Shown here: piece after piece, positions 35,725-44,953 of the stretch
How positions within the stretch are numbered: the stretch's first letter is position 1
Layout of the letters: each line of letters begins with the position of its first letter
Assembly (NCBI RefSeq): GCF_016793705.1
Contig: NZ_JAEULO010000068.1
Span: forward strand, 186,001 to 250,000
From: Tabrizicola sp.
Lineage (GTDB): Bacteria > Pseudomonadota > Alphaproteobacteria > Rhodobacterales > Rhodobacteraceae
Direction of reading: 5' to 3'
DNA: 64,000 nt
Translations under genes and position numbers: made by a program
The notes under the pieces: model-generated
Databases searched by the model: none
What the model was told of the DNA's origin: nothing
Seen by the model: only the letters and a program-made list of their open reading frames with translations

Positions 35725-36369
35725 ATGTTCAAGCTCATCAAGGCCATCATGCCGCGGTCGGACAATTTCTTCGACCTGTTCGAGGCCCAGGCCCACAAGG
35801 CGCAAGAGGCGGCGCAGACCCTGCGGGCCATCCTGGACGGCGGCCCCGATACGGCGGACAAGTGCACGCGCCTCTCCACGCAGGAGGAAGAGGCCGACCA
35901 GATCAGCTACGAGGTGATGCAGTCGATCCGCCGCAGCTTCATCACCCCCTTCGACCGGTCCGACATCAAGGCGCTGTCGACCTCGCTGGACGATGCCATC
36001 GACCAGATGAACAAGACGGGCAAGACGGTGATGCTGTATGACGTGGCCGCCTTCCAGCCCAACATGCGGGCGATGGGCGACCGGATCATCCTCTTGGCCA
36101 ATATCGTTGCCGACGCCCTGCCGCTGATGCGCAACATCGGCGCGCATTCCAGCCAGTTGCACCAGATGGTCGGCGAGATCAGCCGGATCGAGGAACAGTC
36201 GGACCAGATGTATGACACGGGGCTGAAAGAGCTGTTCAAGGCCACCCCGAAGGATCAGGCGCTGGACTTCGTGATCGGGGCCGAGCTTTTCGACCGGCTG
36301 GAAAAGGTCTGCGACCGCTTCGAGGACGTGGCTCACGTCATGAGCGACATTGTCATCGAGCACGTATAG
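35725..36369 (+). CDS. DUF47 (PhoU-like) accessory protein of phosphate transport
   Basis: This 214-residue all-helical PhoU-like protein shows metal-cluster acidic motifs typical of DUF47 (EEEADQISYEVMQSIRRSF, SLDDAIDQMNK, RIEEQSDQMYD). DUF47 genes are nearly always paired with low-affinity Pit transporters and regulate them. Here pit starts eight bases downstream on the same strand. GGAGAG precedes the ATG. Confidence 0.9.
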   Translation: MFKLIKAIMPRSDNFFDLFEAQAHKAQEAAQTLRAILDGGPDTADKCTRLSTQEEEADQISYEVMQSIRRSFITPFDRSDIKALSTSLDDAIDQMNKTGKTVMLYDVAAFQPNMRAMGDRIILLANIVADALPLMRNIGAHSSQLHQMVGEISRIEEQSDQMYDTGLKELFKATPKDQALDFVIGAELFDRLEKVCDRFEDVAHVMSDIVIEHV

Positions 36370-36377
36370 GGCGCGCC

Positions 36378-37400
36378 ATGGACGCCGGTTCCGTCACCTT
36401 CCTGCTGGTCTTCCTGATCGGCATCGCCTTCCTGTTCGACCTTCTGAACGGGATGCACGATGCGGCGAACTCCATCGCCACCATCGTTTCGACGCGGGTA
36501 TTGTCGCCCTTCCTGGCGGTCCTCTGGGCCGCCTTCTTCAACTTCGCCGCCTATTTCATCGGCCACCATTTCGGCTTCGAGGCCAAGGTCGCCTCGACCA
36601 TCGGCAAGGGGCTGATCGACCCTGACATGGTCACGAACGCGGTGATCTTCGGCGCGCTGATGGGCGCGATTGTCTGGAACGTCATCACCTGGCGGCTGGG
36701 GATCCCCTCATCCTCCTCGCATGCTCTGGTCGGCGGCATCATCGGGGCAGGCGTCGCCAAGGCGGGCTTCCCGGCGATCCAGTGGGCGGGTCTGTCGAAG
36801 ACGCTGGTCGCCATCGTGCTGTCGCCGGTGACGGGCTTCGTCCTCGGCATCCTTCTGGTGGTGCTGATCAGCTGGCTTTTCGTCCGCGCCAATCCGGCCC
36901 GCACCGACGGCATCTTCCGCAAGCTCCAGCTTCTGACCTCGGCGCTCTATTCCATCGGCCACGGCTCGAACGACGCGCAGAAGACCGCCGGGATCATCGC
37001 CGTGCTCCTCTACGCCAACGGCTACTACACGGAATTCACCGTCCCGGCCTGGGTCGTCCTGTCCTGCTTCACCATCATGGGCATCGGCACCATGCTGGGC
37101 GGCTGGCGCATCGTGCATACGATGGGGTCGAAGATCACCCGGCTGACCCCGATGCAGGGTGCCTGCGCCGAAAGCGCCGGGGCGTTGACCCTGTTCGCGG
37201 CGACCTATATGGGCATCCCGGTCTCGACCACCCACACGATCACCTCCTCCATCGTCGGCGTGGGTGCCGCCCGCAGGGTCCATGCCGTGCGCTGGGGGTT
37301 GGCGAGCCGTATCGTCTGGGCCTGGGTCATCACCATTCCCGCCGCCGCAATCATGGGCGCGGTGTTCTACGGGATCGGCGAGTTGTTCATCGGCACCTGA
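36378..37400 (+). CDS. pit: Inorganic phosphate transporter, Pit family
   Basis: A 340-residue secondary transporter that moves metal-phosphate or phosphate with protons. It has the two inverted Pit signatures, HDAANSIATIVSTRVLSP near the N-terminus and GHGSNDAQKTAGIIAV in the second half, and about ten membrane segments. It is the second gene of the DUF47-pit unit. pncB converges on it with only six bases between stops. Confidence 0.93.
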   Translation: MDAGSVTFLLVFLIGIAFLFDLLNGMHDAANSIATIVSTRVLSPFLAVLWAAFFNFAAYFIGHHFGFEAKVASTIGKGLIDPDMVTNAVIFGALMGAIVWNVITWRLGIPSSSSHALVGGIIGAGVAKAGFPAIQWAGLSKTLVAIVLSPVTGFVLGILLVVLISWLFVRANPARTDGIFRKLQLLTSALYSIGHGSNDAQKTAGIIAVLLYANGYYTEFTVPAWVVLSCFTIMGIGTMLGGWRIVHTMGSKITRLTPMQGACAESAGALTLFAATYMGIPVSTTHTITSSIVGVGAARRVHAVRWGLASRIVWAWVITIPAAAIMGAVFYGIGELFIGT

Positions 37401-37406
37401 CGTCGG

Positions 37407-38699
37407 TCAGACCAGCACTTCCTGCGCCTCCTGCTGGCCCACACCGAAGACGCGTTTGTAGCGTTCGATCTCGTCCTTCGGGCCCATGGCCTTGGCCGGG
37501 TTGTCCGACAGTTTCACCGTGGGCCGACCGTTCGCCGACAGCGCCTTGCAGACCAGGCTGAACGGCGCCAGCGCATCGCCTGCGACCAGCCCGCGAAAGT
37601 CGTTGGTCAGCATGGTGCCCCAGCCGAAGGAGACCTTCACCCGTCCGTGGAACTGCGCGTAGAGCTGTTCGATGGTATCGACGTCCAGCCCGTCCGAGAA
37701 GATGACCAGCTTCTGCCGCGGATCCTCGCCGCGCTCCTGCCACCAGCGGATCGCGATCTCCGCCCCCTTCGCCGGATCGCCGGAATCGATGCGGATGCCG
37801 GTCCAGCCCGCCAGCCAGTCAGGCGCGTTCTTCAGGAAGCCCTCGGTGCCATAGGTGTCGGGCAGGATGATCCGCAGGTTGCCCTCATGCTCTTCCTGCC
37901 AGTCGGCCAGAACGCGATACGGGGCCTGGCGCAGCTCCTCATCTGAATTGGCCAGGGCACTGTAAACCATCGGCAATTCATGCGCATTGGTCCCGATGGC
38001 CTCGATATCGCGGCGCATGGCGATGCGGCAGTTCGAGGTGCCGGTGAACTTCGATCCCAGCCCCTCCTGCATCGCCTGCACACACCAGTCCTGCCACAGG
38101 AACCCGTGCCGTCGTCGGGTTCCGAAATCGGCGATCTTCAGCCCGTCGATCTTCTTCAGCCGCTCGATCTTCTCCCAAAGCCGGGTCATCGCGCGGGCAT
38201 AAAGCACCTGCAGCTCGAACTTGCCCATGTCGTTCAGCACGGCGCGGCTGCGCAGCTCCATCAGCACCGCCAGCGCCGGGATTTCCCACAGCATGACCTC
38301 GGGCCAGCGCCCCTCGAAGGTCAGCTCGAACTGCCCGTCGCGCTTTTCCAGGTGATAGGCGGGCAGGCGCAACCCCTCGAACCATTCCATGAAATCAGGG
38401 CGGAACATCTGCCGCTTGCCATAGAAGGTGTTCCCCCGCAGCCAGGTGCTTTCCCCCCGCGTCAATGAGACGGTGCGCACATGGTCAAGCTGCTCGCGCA
38501 ACTCGCCCTCGTCGATCAGGTCGGCGAGGCGCACCTTGGTCGAGCGGTTGATGAGCGAGAACACCACGTTGGTGTCCGGCTTGTTTCGGAAAATCGATTG
38601 GCACATCAACAGCTTGTAGAAGTCGGTGTCGATCAGCGACCGCACGATCGGGTCGATCTTCCACTTGTGGTCCCAGACCCGCGTCGCGATATCCACCAT
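37407..38699 (-). CDS. pncB: Nicotinate phosphoribosyltransferase
   Basis: PncB makes nicotinate mononucleotide from nicotinate and PRPP with ATP hydrolysis, in the Preiss-Handler salvage route. The 430-residue length is normal. Family motifs include [12 protein letters not shown], the activating-histidine region [18 protein letters not shown], and the phosphate site [11 protein letters not shown]. It begins immediately after the pncA stop codon with no gap, so the deamidase and transferase are one transcript. Confidence 0.95.
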   Translation of the reverse strand: MVDIATRVWDHKWKIDPIVRSLIDTDFYKLLMCQSIFRNKPDTNVVFSLINRSTKVRLADLIDEGELREQLDHVRTVSLTRGESTWLRGNTFYGKRQMFRPDFMEWFEGLRLPAYHLEKRDGQFELTFEGRWPEVMLWEIPALAVLMELRSRAVLNDMGKFELQVLYARAMTRLWEKIERLKKIDGLKIADFGTRRRHGFLWQDWCVQAMQEGLGSKFTGTSNCRIAMRRDIEAIGTNAHELPMVYSALANSDEELRQAPYRVLADWQEEHEGNLRIILPDTYGTEGFLKNAPDWLAGWTGIRIDSGDPAKGAEIAIRWWQERGEDPRQKLVIFSDGLDVDTIEQLYAQFHGRVKVSFGWGTMLTNDFRGLVAGDALAPFSLVCKALSANGRPTVKLSDNPAKAMGPKDEIERYKRVFGVGQQEAQEVLV

Positions 38700-39308
38700 C
38701 TATGCCTCCAGCGCGACGCCGGCCGCGCGCATCTTGTCCCGCGCTTCGGCCAGGCTGCCGTTCAGGTCGATGGCCCGGGTCGCGCCTTCCAGCACGGTCG
38801 CCTTGAATCCCAGTCGCGCCGCGTCCAGCGCGGAATAGGCGACGCAGTAATCGGTGGCGAGGCCGACCAGCGTGAGCGCCGTCACCCCCCGGCTCCTCAG
38901 ATAGCCTTCCAGCCCGGTGGGCGTGCTGTGGTCGTTCTCGAAGAACGCGGAATAGCTGTCGATCCCGGCGCGAAAGCCTTTGCGGACAATCAGTTGCGCG
39001 GGATCGGTGCGCAAAGTCCAGTGGATCTCGGCCCCTTCCGTACCCTGCACGCAATGGGTGGGCCACAGCACCTGCGGCCCGTAGGGCATGTCGATCAGGC
39101 TGAAGGGCTCGGCCCCCGGATGGTTGTCGGCAAAGGAGGTGTGGTCGGCCGGATGCCAATCCTGTGTCAGCACAACGGTCGGGAACTCCGTCATCAACCC
39201 ATTGATCCGACTGATGATTTCATCGCCCCCCGCCACGGCCAGGGCGCCGCCGGGGCAGAAGTCGTTCTGCACGTCGATCACGATCAGCGCTTCGTTCGCG
39301 GCTCTCAT
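38700..39308 (-). CDS. pncA: Nicotinamidase
   Basis: PncA deamidates nicotinamide to nicotinate and also activates pyrazinamide-like amides. The 202-residue isochorismatase-fold enzyme has the triad D12, K110 and C155 (VIDVQNDFCPGG, VRKGF, ATDYCVAYSA). The metal ligands D50, H52 and H56 lie in QDWHPADH. It directly precedes pncB; with nadE elsewhere in the window only NadD is missing from the salvage route. Confidence 0.95.
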   Translation of the reverse strand: MRAANEALIVIDVQNDFCPGGALAVAGGDEIISRINGLMTEFPTVVLTQDWHPADHTSFADNHPGAEPFSLIDMPYGPQVLWPTHCVQGTEGAEIHWTLRTDPAQLIVRKGFRAGIDSYSAFFENDHSTPTGLEGYLRSRGVTALTLVGLATDYCVAYSALDAARLGFKATVLEGATRAIDLNGSLAEARDKMRAAGVALEA

Positions 39309-39408
39309 GGCGGCCTCCCCCGGATCATCCCTCCTTGGTTAGGTCCGGGGGCGGGGTGCGTCAAGCGAAGCGCTTGAAATTCCGGGAGGTTGGGCGCAAA
39401 GGGGGGCC

Positions 39409-40311
39409 ATGCTGACCGTCGCTGCGCTGTATCACTTCACCCGCTTCCCCGATCCCGCTGCCCTGAAACCGGGGCTCCTGGAGGTTTGCGAGACGCATGG
39501 CGTGAGGGGGTCGCTGCTGCTGGCGCCAGAGGGGATCAACGGCACCATTGCCGGGACCCGCGAAGGGATCGACGCCGCCTTGGCCGCGATCCGCGCCCTG
39601 CCGGGCTGTGAAGGGTTGGAGTGGAAGGAAAGTTTTGCCGAGGCAATGCCATTCGGGCGGATGAAGGTGAAGCTGAAGCGCGAGATCGTGACCATGGGGC
39701 AGCCCGGCGTGGACCCCCTTGCCCGAGTCGGGAACTATGTCGCGCCTGCCGACTGGAACGCGCTGATCTCGGACCCCGATACCGTGCTGATCGACACGCG
39801 GAACGACTACGAGGTGGCCATCGGCACGTTCCGGGGGGCGGTGGACCCCGATACGCGAGCCTTTGGCGAGTTTCCCGATTGGTGGCAGGCGAACCGCGAC
39901 CGCTTCGCGGGCAAGCGGATCGCGATGTTCTGCACCGGGGGCATCCGTTGCGAGAAGTCGACGAACTACCTTCTGGGGCAAGGGGTCAATCAGGTCTACC
40001 ACCTGAAGGGCGGCATCCTGAAGTACCTGGAAGAGGTCCCGGAGGCGGAGAGCCTGTGGCTGGGCCAGTGCTTCCTCTTCGACGACCGGGTGTCGGTCGG
40101 GCACGGGCTGGTGCCGGGGGGCCTGAAGGTCTGCGGCGCCTGCCGGAGGCCGGTGACAGAGGCGGATCAGGCCGCACCGGAGTATGAGGAAGGGGTCTGC
40201 TGCCCGGCCTGCGTCGAGGAATACTCGACCGCCGACCGGGCGCGGTTCCGGGAAAGGCACCGCCAGATGATGTTGGCAGCCAGGCGGGGCCGCCAACATC
40301 TTGGGGCCTAG
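39409..40311 (+). CDS. trhO: tRNA uridine(34) hydroxylase (rhodanese family)
   Basis: TrhO (YceA) hydroxylates U34 of certain tRNAs on the way to 5-methoxyuridine derivatives. The 300-residue protein has the N-terminal ferredoxin-like domain (MLTVAALYHFTRFPDPAAL, APEGINGTIAG) and a rhodanese domain with catalytic C175 in MFCTGGIRCEKST. A C-terminal zinc-like cysteine cluster closes it (CGACRRP, CCPAC). It shares a CTAG stop with the convergent flavin monooxygenase gene. Confidence 0.92.
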   Translation: MLTVAALYHFTRFPDPAALKPGLLEVCETHGVRGSLLLAPEGINGTIAGTREGIDAALAAIRALPGCEGLEWKESFAEAMPFGRMKVKLKREIVTMGQPGVDPLARVGNYVAPADWNALISDPDTVLIDTRNDYEVAIGTFRGAVDPDTRAFGEFPDWWQANRDRFAGKRIAMFCTGGIRCEKSTNYLLGQGVNQVYHLKGGILKYLEEVPEAESLWLGQCFLFDDRVSVGHGLVPGGLKVCGACRRPVTEADQAAPEYEEGVCCPACVEEYSTADRARFRERHRQMMLAARRGRQHLGA

Positions 40312-41345
40312 GCCGCCTTGTCGGCCAGCATGTCCTGCACCATCGGGATGACCTTCTCGCCATAAAGCCGGATGCAGTCCATCAGGTCGGCATGCGGGAC
40401 GGGACCGGTGGAGTATTTCATGTCGAACCGCTGGATTCCCAGCGTCTTCACGGTCTTCGCGATCTTCCGCGCCACCGTCTCGGGCGAGCCCACATACAGC
40501 GCGCCGTGGTGAACTTCGCCCAGGTAGCGGTCCTTCGTCACCGGCGGCCAGCCCCGTTCCTTGCCGATGCGACCGAACATCTCGGCATAATGCGGCCAAA
40601 GCTTTTCCTGCGCGATTTCATCCGTTTCCGCAACGAAACCGGGCGAGTGGACGCCGATGGGCCGCACGGGTTTCTCCAACTGGGCGCAGGCGCGCTGGTA
40701 GAGGTCGACATAAGGCGCAAAGCGCGCCGCATCGCCGCCGATGATCGCCAGCATCAGTTGCAGGTCCTGCCGCACCACCCGCACCACGCTTTCAGGGCTG
40801 CCGCCGACGCCAACCCAGACCGTCATCGGCTGGCCCAGCGGCGGGAAAACCTGCTGGTCTTTCAAGGCGCTACGGGTTTCGCCCGACCAAGTCACGCGCG
40901 GCTCGCGCAGGAGCTTGGCGAAGAGGTCAAGGCGCTCCTCGAAGAGCTGGTCGTAGTCGTGCAGGTCATGCCCGAAGAGCGGATAGCTTTCGGTAAACGA
41001 CCCGCGCCCGAGGATCGGCTCCGCCCGGCCGTTCGACAGGGCGTTGAGCGTGGAAAACCGCTGGAAGACGCGGACCGGGTCGTCGGTCGACAGCACCGTG
41101 ACGGCGGTGCCGAGCTTGATCCGGCTGGTGCGCCCGGCGATGGCGGCCAGCACGATCTCGGGTGAGGAAATCGCGAAATCGGGGCGGTGGTGTTCGCCAA
41201 GGCCAATGAAATCAATGCCGATTTCATCGGCGAGCGTGGCCTGGTCCAGGACTTCGCGCAGCACGCGGTCCATGCTTTGCGGCTGGCCGTCAGGACCGAC
41301 CGAGACGTCGCCGAACGTGTCGAGGCCGAGAGAGATGGGGGTCAT
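40308..41345 (-). CDS. LLM-class flavin-dependent oxidoreductase
   Basis: A 345-residue TIM-barrel flavoprotein of the luciferase-like monooxygenase class. It has the N-terminal strand SLGLDTFGD, the flavin-region EHHRPDFAISSPEIVLAAIAG, SNGRAEPILGRGSF and GVGGSPESV. These enzymes use FMNH2 with oxygen, or F420, to oxidise varied substrates; none is suggested by the neighbours. AAGGAGC upstream supports ATG 41345. It is monocistronic, convergent with trhO. Confidence 0.87.
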   Translation of the reverse strand: MTPISLGLDTFGDVSVGPDGQPQSMDRVLREVLDQATLADEIGIDFIGLGEHHRPDFAISSPEIVLAAIAGRTSRIKLGTAVTVLSTDDPVRVFQRFSTLNALSNGRAEPILGRGSFTESYPLFGHDLHDYDQLFEERLDLFAKLLREPRVTWSGETRSALKDQQVFPPLGQPMTVWVGVGGSPESVVRVVRQDLQLMLAIIGGDAARFAPYVDLYQRACAQLEKPVRPIGVHSPGFVAETDEIAQEKLWPHYAEMFGRIGKERGWPPVTKDRYLGEVHHGALYVGSPETVARKIAKTVKTLGIQRFDMKYSTGPVPHADLMDCIRLYGEKVIPMVQDMLADKAA

Positions 41346-41606
41346 GGGAAGCTCCTTTCCGGCCAAGGTAGGGAGGGAGCCGCGACAAATGAATGCGGAT
41401 TTCGAGAGAGGGGCGGTTCAGCGCCGCACGCATCGGGCAAGCCACGACGAACGCTGGATTAATTGGACGGATCGGCAGCGATCCGGGCGTCTTCCTTCCG
41501 TCCCCATCGCGTCTACATTCCGTCGATATGCACGCACGTCCTGCAACCGATTAATCATGGCGGCGAATCGGCGGGCCGGGGCAGGATGACAGGGAAGGAG
41601 ACCGAC

Positions 41607-42089
41607 ATGACATCACCCGAGAAACTGGCCATCGAGATGGGCCTCGACATCCCCGACTTCGACCGTGACGGCTATTACGGCGCGGGTTACGGCACGATGA
41701 AACCCTATCATCGGGTCGGCAGCCTGCTGTTCCTGTCGGGCCATGTCGCGCAAAGGGGCACCGAGATCACCCAAAGGGGCCGCCTCGGCGCCGATGTGAC
41801 GGTGGACCAGGGCTATCAGGCGGCGCGGCGGACCGGGGTGAACGTTCTGGGCGGCATCCGGCAGGCGGTGGGGTCGCTCGACCGCGTGAAGGGGATTGTC
41901 CGCAGCCTCAACTTCGTCGTCTGCGCGCCGGAGTTCGAGGAGGTGAACAAGGTCTCCTCGGGTCTGTCGGACCTGTTCGTCGAGGTCTTCGGGCGCGAGC
42001 GCGGCCTTGGCGGTCGGGCGACGATTGGCGTGATGGCGCTCGCGAATGGTGTCTGCTTCGAGACCTGGGTCACGGTCGAGGTCGAATAG
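41607..42089 (+). CDS. RidA family protein
   Basis: A 160-residue YjgF/YER057c/UK114-fold protein. The core has LFLSGHVAQRG, VNVLGGIRQAVGSLDRVKGIVRSLNFV and the trimer-interface end (GRATIGVMALANGVCFETWVTVEVE). Canonical RidA deaminates reactive enamine and imine intermediates and has an essential arginine in a CTV/R-I-E end; here the end is GVCFETWV, so it belongs to a divergent subfamily and imine deaminase activity is uncertain. AAGGAG six bases upstream fixes ATG 41607. The 239 bases before it hold no gene, only a CGGATCG-GCAG-CGATCCG hairpin near 41468. Confidence 0.82.
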   Translation: MTSPEKLAIEMGLDIPDFDRDGYYGAGYGTMKPYHRVGSLLFLSGHVAQRGTEITQRGRLGADVTVDQGYQAARRTGVNVLGGIRQAVGSLDRVKGIVRSLNFVVCAPEFEEVNKVSSGLSDLFVEVFGRERGLGGRATIGVMALANGVCFETWVTVEVE

Positions 42090-42091
42090 CC

Positions 42092-42274
42092 TCAGCGGCA
42101 GGGGGCCTGCGCGGCGACATGCGGTTTCAGCGAGGCCCAGGCCGTCAGTCGGGCAATGGCTGCGGTCCAGCGCTGGCGACGATCTGCGCGGAGGACGGCC
42201 AGATGTTCTGCCAGATGTTGCGCGTGGGCGGAGCGCGGGGCGATGCGGAGAAGGTCGAGGTTGACGCCGTTCAT
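42092..42274 (-). CDS. Possible 60-residue small protein divergent from the LysR gene
   Basis: The frame starts at ATG 42274 and gives an Arg/Ala/His-rich, probably helical protein (LRIAPRSAHAQHLAEHLAVL, then RADRRQRWTAA). It ends two bases after the ridA-like gene. A weak purine-rich stretch (GGAACGAAAG) precedes the start. LysR regulators often control the gene divergent from them, which would make this the natural target. It could equally be a chance frame in GC-rich DNA. No family is recognised. Confidence 0.35.
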   Translation of the reverse strand: MNGVNLDLLRIAPRSAHAQHLAEHLAVLRADRRQRWTAAIARLTAWASLKPHVAAQAPCR

Positions 42275-42369
42275 GGCTTTCGTTCCAGAATTCGATTGCC
42301 CTTTGTCATTGCCACAAATCCTGCGATATCTCGACTCAGCAATTTCCTTGGGAAGAAAGTTGAAGTTAC

Positions 42370-43239
42370 GTGTCGCGCTGGCGTGATCTCCCCTCCCTGT
42401 CCGCGTTGCGGGCCTTTGACGCCACGGCGCGCAGCGGCAGCTTCGCCGGGGCGGGGCGGGTGCTGAACGTCACCCATGCCGCGGTGACGCAGGCGGTGCG
42501 CGGGTTGGAGGCGGATCTGGGCATGCCGCTCGTGAGGCGGACGGGACGGACGGTCAGCCTGACCGAGGCAGGTGAAAGGCTCGCCCGCGCGCTGGACGAG
42601 GGGTTCGGCACGGTGGCGGCCGGCATCACCGCCCTGCGCGAGGCCGAGGCGCGGCGGGTGGTGCGGGTCACCACGACGACCTTCATCGCGGAAACCCATG
42701 TCATGCCGCGTCTGCCGGACTTCTGGGCGAAACATCCCGGGGTCGAAGTGGCGCTGTCGCCCACTCCGTCGAAGGTCGAGCTGGCCAGGGATGGTTTCGA
42801 CATGGCGATCCGGGCCTTGTCGGACGGCTGGACCGAACCGCAGGGCGAAGAGATCAGGCCACTGGCCCGCATTCCGCTGCTGGCGGTCTGTGCACCATCG
42901 CTGATCGCGGGCCGACGGATGGACTTGCAGGCCCTGCCCTGGATCGTGGGGGAGGACAGCCCCTGGGACAACGAGCAGCTTGGCGCGACGGGGATCGACC
43001 CCGCGCGGCTGAACCGGGTGCAGGTGGGCAGTCCGCATCTGGAGATGTCGGCCTGCCGGCAGGGCCTGGGCGCGATGCTGGCGACCGAGATCATCTGCCG
43101 GGCGGATCTGGAGGCCGGGCGCCTGGTGCGCCTGCCGCTGGCCGATCTGCCGGAAGTGACCTATGCGGCGGTGCTGCCAAGTGGCCCGCGTCGCCCGGCG
43201 GTGGAGGCCTTCGCCGACTGGCTGGCAACGATCTTCTGA
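42370..43239 (+). CDS. LysR-family transcriptional regulator (GcvA-like)
   Basis: A 289-residue protein with the N-terminal winged helix-turn-helix (LPSLSALRAFDATARSGSF, AAVTQAVRGLEADLG, LVRRTGRTVSLTEAG) and a C-terminal substrate-binding domain of the GcvA/AmpR branch. The start is GTG 42370. The roughly 95-base AT-richer stretch before it (about 42275-42369) is the expected place for its own operator. Ligand and targets are unknown. Confidence 0.88.
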   Translation: MSRWRDLPSLSALRAFDATARSGSFAGAGRVLNVTHAAVTQAVRGLEADLGMPLVRRTGRTVSLTEAGERLARALDEGFGTVAAGITALREAEARRVVRVTTTTFIAETHVMPRLPDFWAKHPGVEVALSPTPSKVELARDGFDMAIRALSDGWTEPQGEEIRPLARIPLLAVCAPSLIAGRRMDLQALPWIVGEDSPWDNEQLGATGIDPARLNRVQVGSPHLEMSACRQGLGAMLATEIICRADLEAGRLVRLPLADLPEVTYAAVLPSGPRRPAVEAFADWLATIF

Positions 43240-43280
43240 GGCTCAGGCCCCGGATCGGGCCCAGGGGTCAGGCCTCGGGG

Positions 43281-44003
43281 TCAGGCCTTGTCGCGGACCA
43301 TCAGGTGATTGCCTTCACCCTTGGTCACGTCGAAGCGCCCGGTGCGTTTCAGGAGATCGGAGAGTTTCGCGCTGCCGTAGCTGCGGGGATCGAAGTCGGG
43401 ATAGAGCTGCACAAGGACGTTGCCGAGCTGGCCGAGAGAATAGCTGTCCTCCTCGACGCCGATCTTCTTCATCGCCGCAAGGATCAGCGGGATGGCTTTC
43501 GAGGGCGCGTCTTTCTCGGCCCGGCTTGGCCTGGCCGGTGCCGGGGCATCGGCCGCGGGTTCCGGGGACGCCGAGAGGTTTTCAAGGAAGATGAAGCGGT
43601 TGCAGACATTGCGCAGGCTTTCGGGGGTCTTCTTCTCGCCCACCCCTATGACCTGGAGCCCGTCCTCGCGGATGCGGCTGGCAAGCCGGGTGAAATCGCT
43701 GTCCGACGACACCAGAACGAAGCCGTCGACCTTGCCCGCGTGCAATATGTCCATCGCATCGATGACAAGGCCGATGTCGGAGGCGTTCTTGCCCCTGGTG
43801 TTCGCGGATTGCTGGTGCATGACAAGGCCAAGGCTGCGGGCCTTTTCCTTCCATTGCGCCAGTGCGGAGGAGGACCAGTCGCCATAGACGCGACGGACCG
43901 AGGGTTCGCCATAGGCGGCGAGTTCGTCGAGCACGGCCTCGATGTGGCGGGCGGGAATGTTGTCGGCGTCGATCAGGACGGCAAGGCGGGGATCGGCGGG
44001 CAT
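43281..44003 (-). CDS. NYN-domain ribonuclease-like protein with C-terminal OST-HTH/LOTUS domain
   Basis: A 240-residue protein. The N-terminal NYN (PIN-like) domain has its acidic residues in LIDADNIPARH, DIGLVIDAMDIL and VSSDSDFTRLASRI. A Pro/Ala linker leads to a C-terminal OST-HTH (LOTUS) domain (ILAAMKKIGVEEDSYSLGQLGN, then SAKLSDLLKRTGRFDV). The combination mirrors eukaryotic MARF1/limkain-type RNA-binding nucleases and suggests RNA cleavage or processing. It is monocistronic and convergent with the LysR gene. Confidence 0.88.
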   Translation of the reverse strand: MPADPRLAVLIDADNIPARHIEAVLDELAAYGEPSVRRVYGDWSSSALAQWKEKARSLGLVMHQQSANTRGKNASDIGLVIDAMDILHAGKVDGFVLVSSDSDFTRLASRIREDGLQVIGVGEKKTPESLRNVCNRFIFLENLSASPEPAADAPAPARPSRAEKDAPSKAIPLILAAMKKIGVEEDSYSLGQLGNVLVQLYPDFDPRSYGSAKLSDLLKRTGRFDVTKGEGNHLMVRDKA

Positions 44004-44065
44004 CGGGGCCTCCTTGGGGTGCTCCCTTTGTCGCCGAACCGGGTCGGCGGGGGAAGCGGAAAGCG

Positions 44066-44536
44066 TCAGGCGATCAGCGGCAGGGCCTGCGCGGAAAGTG
44101 CCCGGAGCGCAGCCTCGGGCGTGAGCGACAGCAGGAGCCCGCGCTGGCCCGCGTTGATCCAGACACGCGCGGCGGTGCAGGCTGTGCCCTCGATAGCCGT
44201 GGGAACAGCCCGCTTCTGCCCGAAGGGAGAGATGCCGCCGACATGATAGCCGGTCAGCTTCTCGGCCTTCGGCGCGGGCATCATCGCGGCGGACTTGCCG
44301 CCAAAGGCCGTGGCAACGCGCTTCATGGAAAGCTGCCGGTCCGAGGGGATGACGCAGCAGGCGGGCTTGCCGTCGATCTCGACCATCAGGGTCTTGAGCA
44401 TGACGGCAGGGTCGATCCCCAGCGCCTCTGCCGCCTGCAGGCCCGTCGCCTCGGCCTTCGGATCATAGGCGTAGGGGTGCAGCGTGACCTCGATCCCGAG
44501 GCCAGCCAGCGCGCGGAGGGCAGGGGTGGAGGACAT
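44066..44536 (-). CDS. ybaK: Cys-tRNA(Pro) deacylase
   Basis: A 156-residue YbaK/EbsC-type editing protein that hydrolyses Cys-tRNA(Pro) and related mischarged tRNAs. It has the family's catalytic lysine region (AVMLKTLMVEIDGKPACCVIP), the ALGHxxAxRA-like RQLSMKRVATAFGGKSAAM, and the GGISPFGQK signature. Its start lies four bases downstream of the PIN toxin stop on the same strand, so read-through from the toxin-antitoxin unit is likely. Confidence 0.92.
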   Translation of the reverse strand: MSSTPALRALAGLGIEVTLHPYAYDPKAEATGLQAAEALGIDPAVMLKTLMVEIDGKPACCVIPSDRQLSMKRVATAFGGKSAAMMPAPKAEKLTGYHVGGISPFGQKRAVPTAIEGTACTAARVWINAGQRGLLLSLTPEAALRALSAQALPLIA

Positions 44537-44539
44537 GGG

Positions 44540-44953
44540 TCAGACCAGCGGTTCGGGGAAAGGTGATTGCACCTTGGCTCCGGTGGCGAGGAAGGCGCGG
44601 TCACCGGTGACGACCGTCGCGTCCAGCGCGAGAGCGATGGCGGCGATCTGGAGATCGGCGCCGGTATTGCCGATGCGGGCGGAAAGCTGACCCCAGATGC
44701 GGGCGGCCGGGGCGTCGAAGGGCAGGATGCGGTCGGCGAAAAGCCGGGTGGTGCGGTCGAGCCAGGCGCGAAGCTCGCCGGCGAAGACCGGGTCGCGACG
44801 GGACTGCTGGGCGATGCCTCGTTCGATTTCGCCAAGGGTGATGACGCTGAGAAACAGTGCATCGTCCGGCTTGTCGGCCAGCCAGCGGGTGACATGCGGT
44901 GCGCGGTCGGGGCGGCGCAGCGCCGACAGGACGTTGGTGTCGAGGAGGAACAT
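44540..44953 (-). CDS. PIN-domain toxin (VapC/FitB-type ribonuclease)
   Basis: A 137-residue PIN nuclease with the four acidic positions: D5 in LLDTNVL, E in ITLGEIERG, D in TGADLQIAA and D in VVTGDRAF. It should cleave RNA when free of its antitoxin. Its ATG overlaps the antitoxin's TGA by one base (TGATG), the standard coupling that makes antitoxin first. The pair FitB-like toxin with Phd-like antitoxin is common in Rhodobacteraceae chromosomes. Confidence 0.92.
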   Translation of the reverse strand: MFLLDTNVLSALRRPDRAPHVTRWLADKPDDALFLSVITLGEIERGIAQQSRRDPVFAGELRAWLDRTTRLFADRILPFDAPAARIWGQLSARIGNTGADLQIAAIALALDATVVTGDRAFLATGAKVQSPFPEPLV

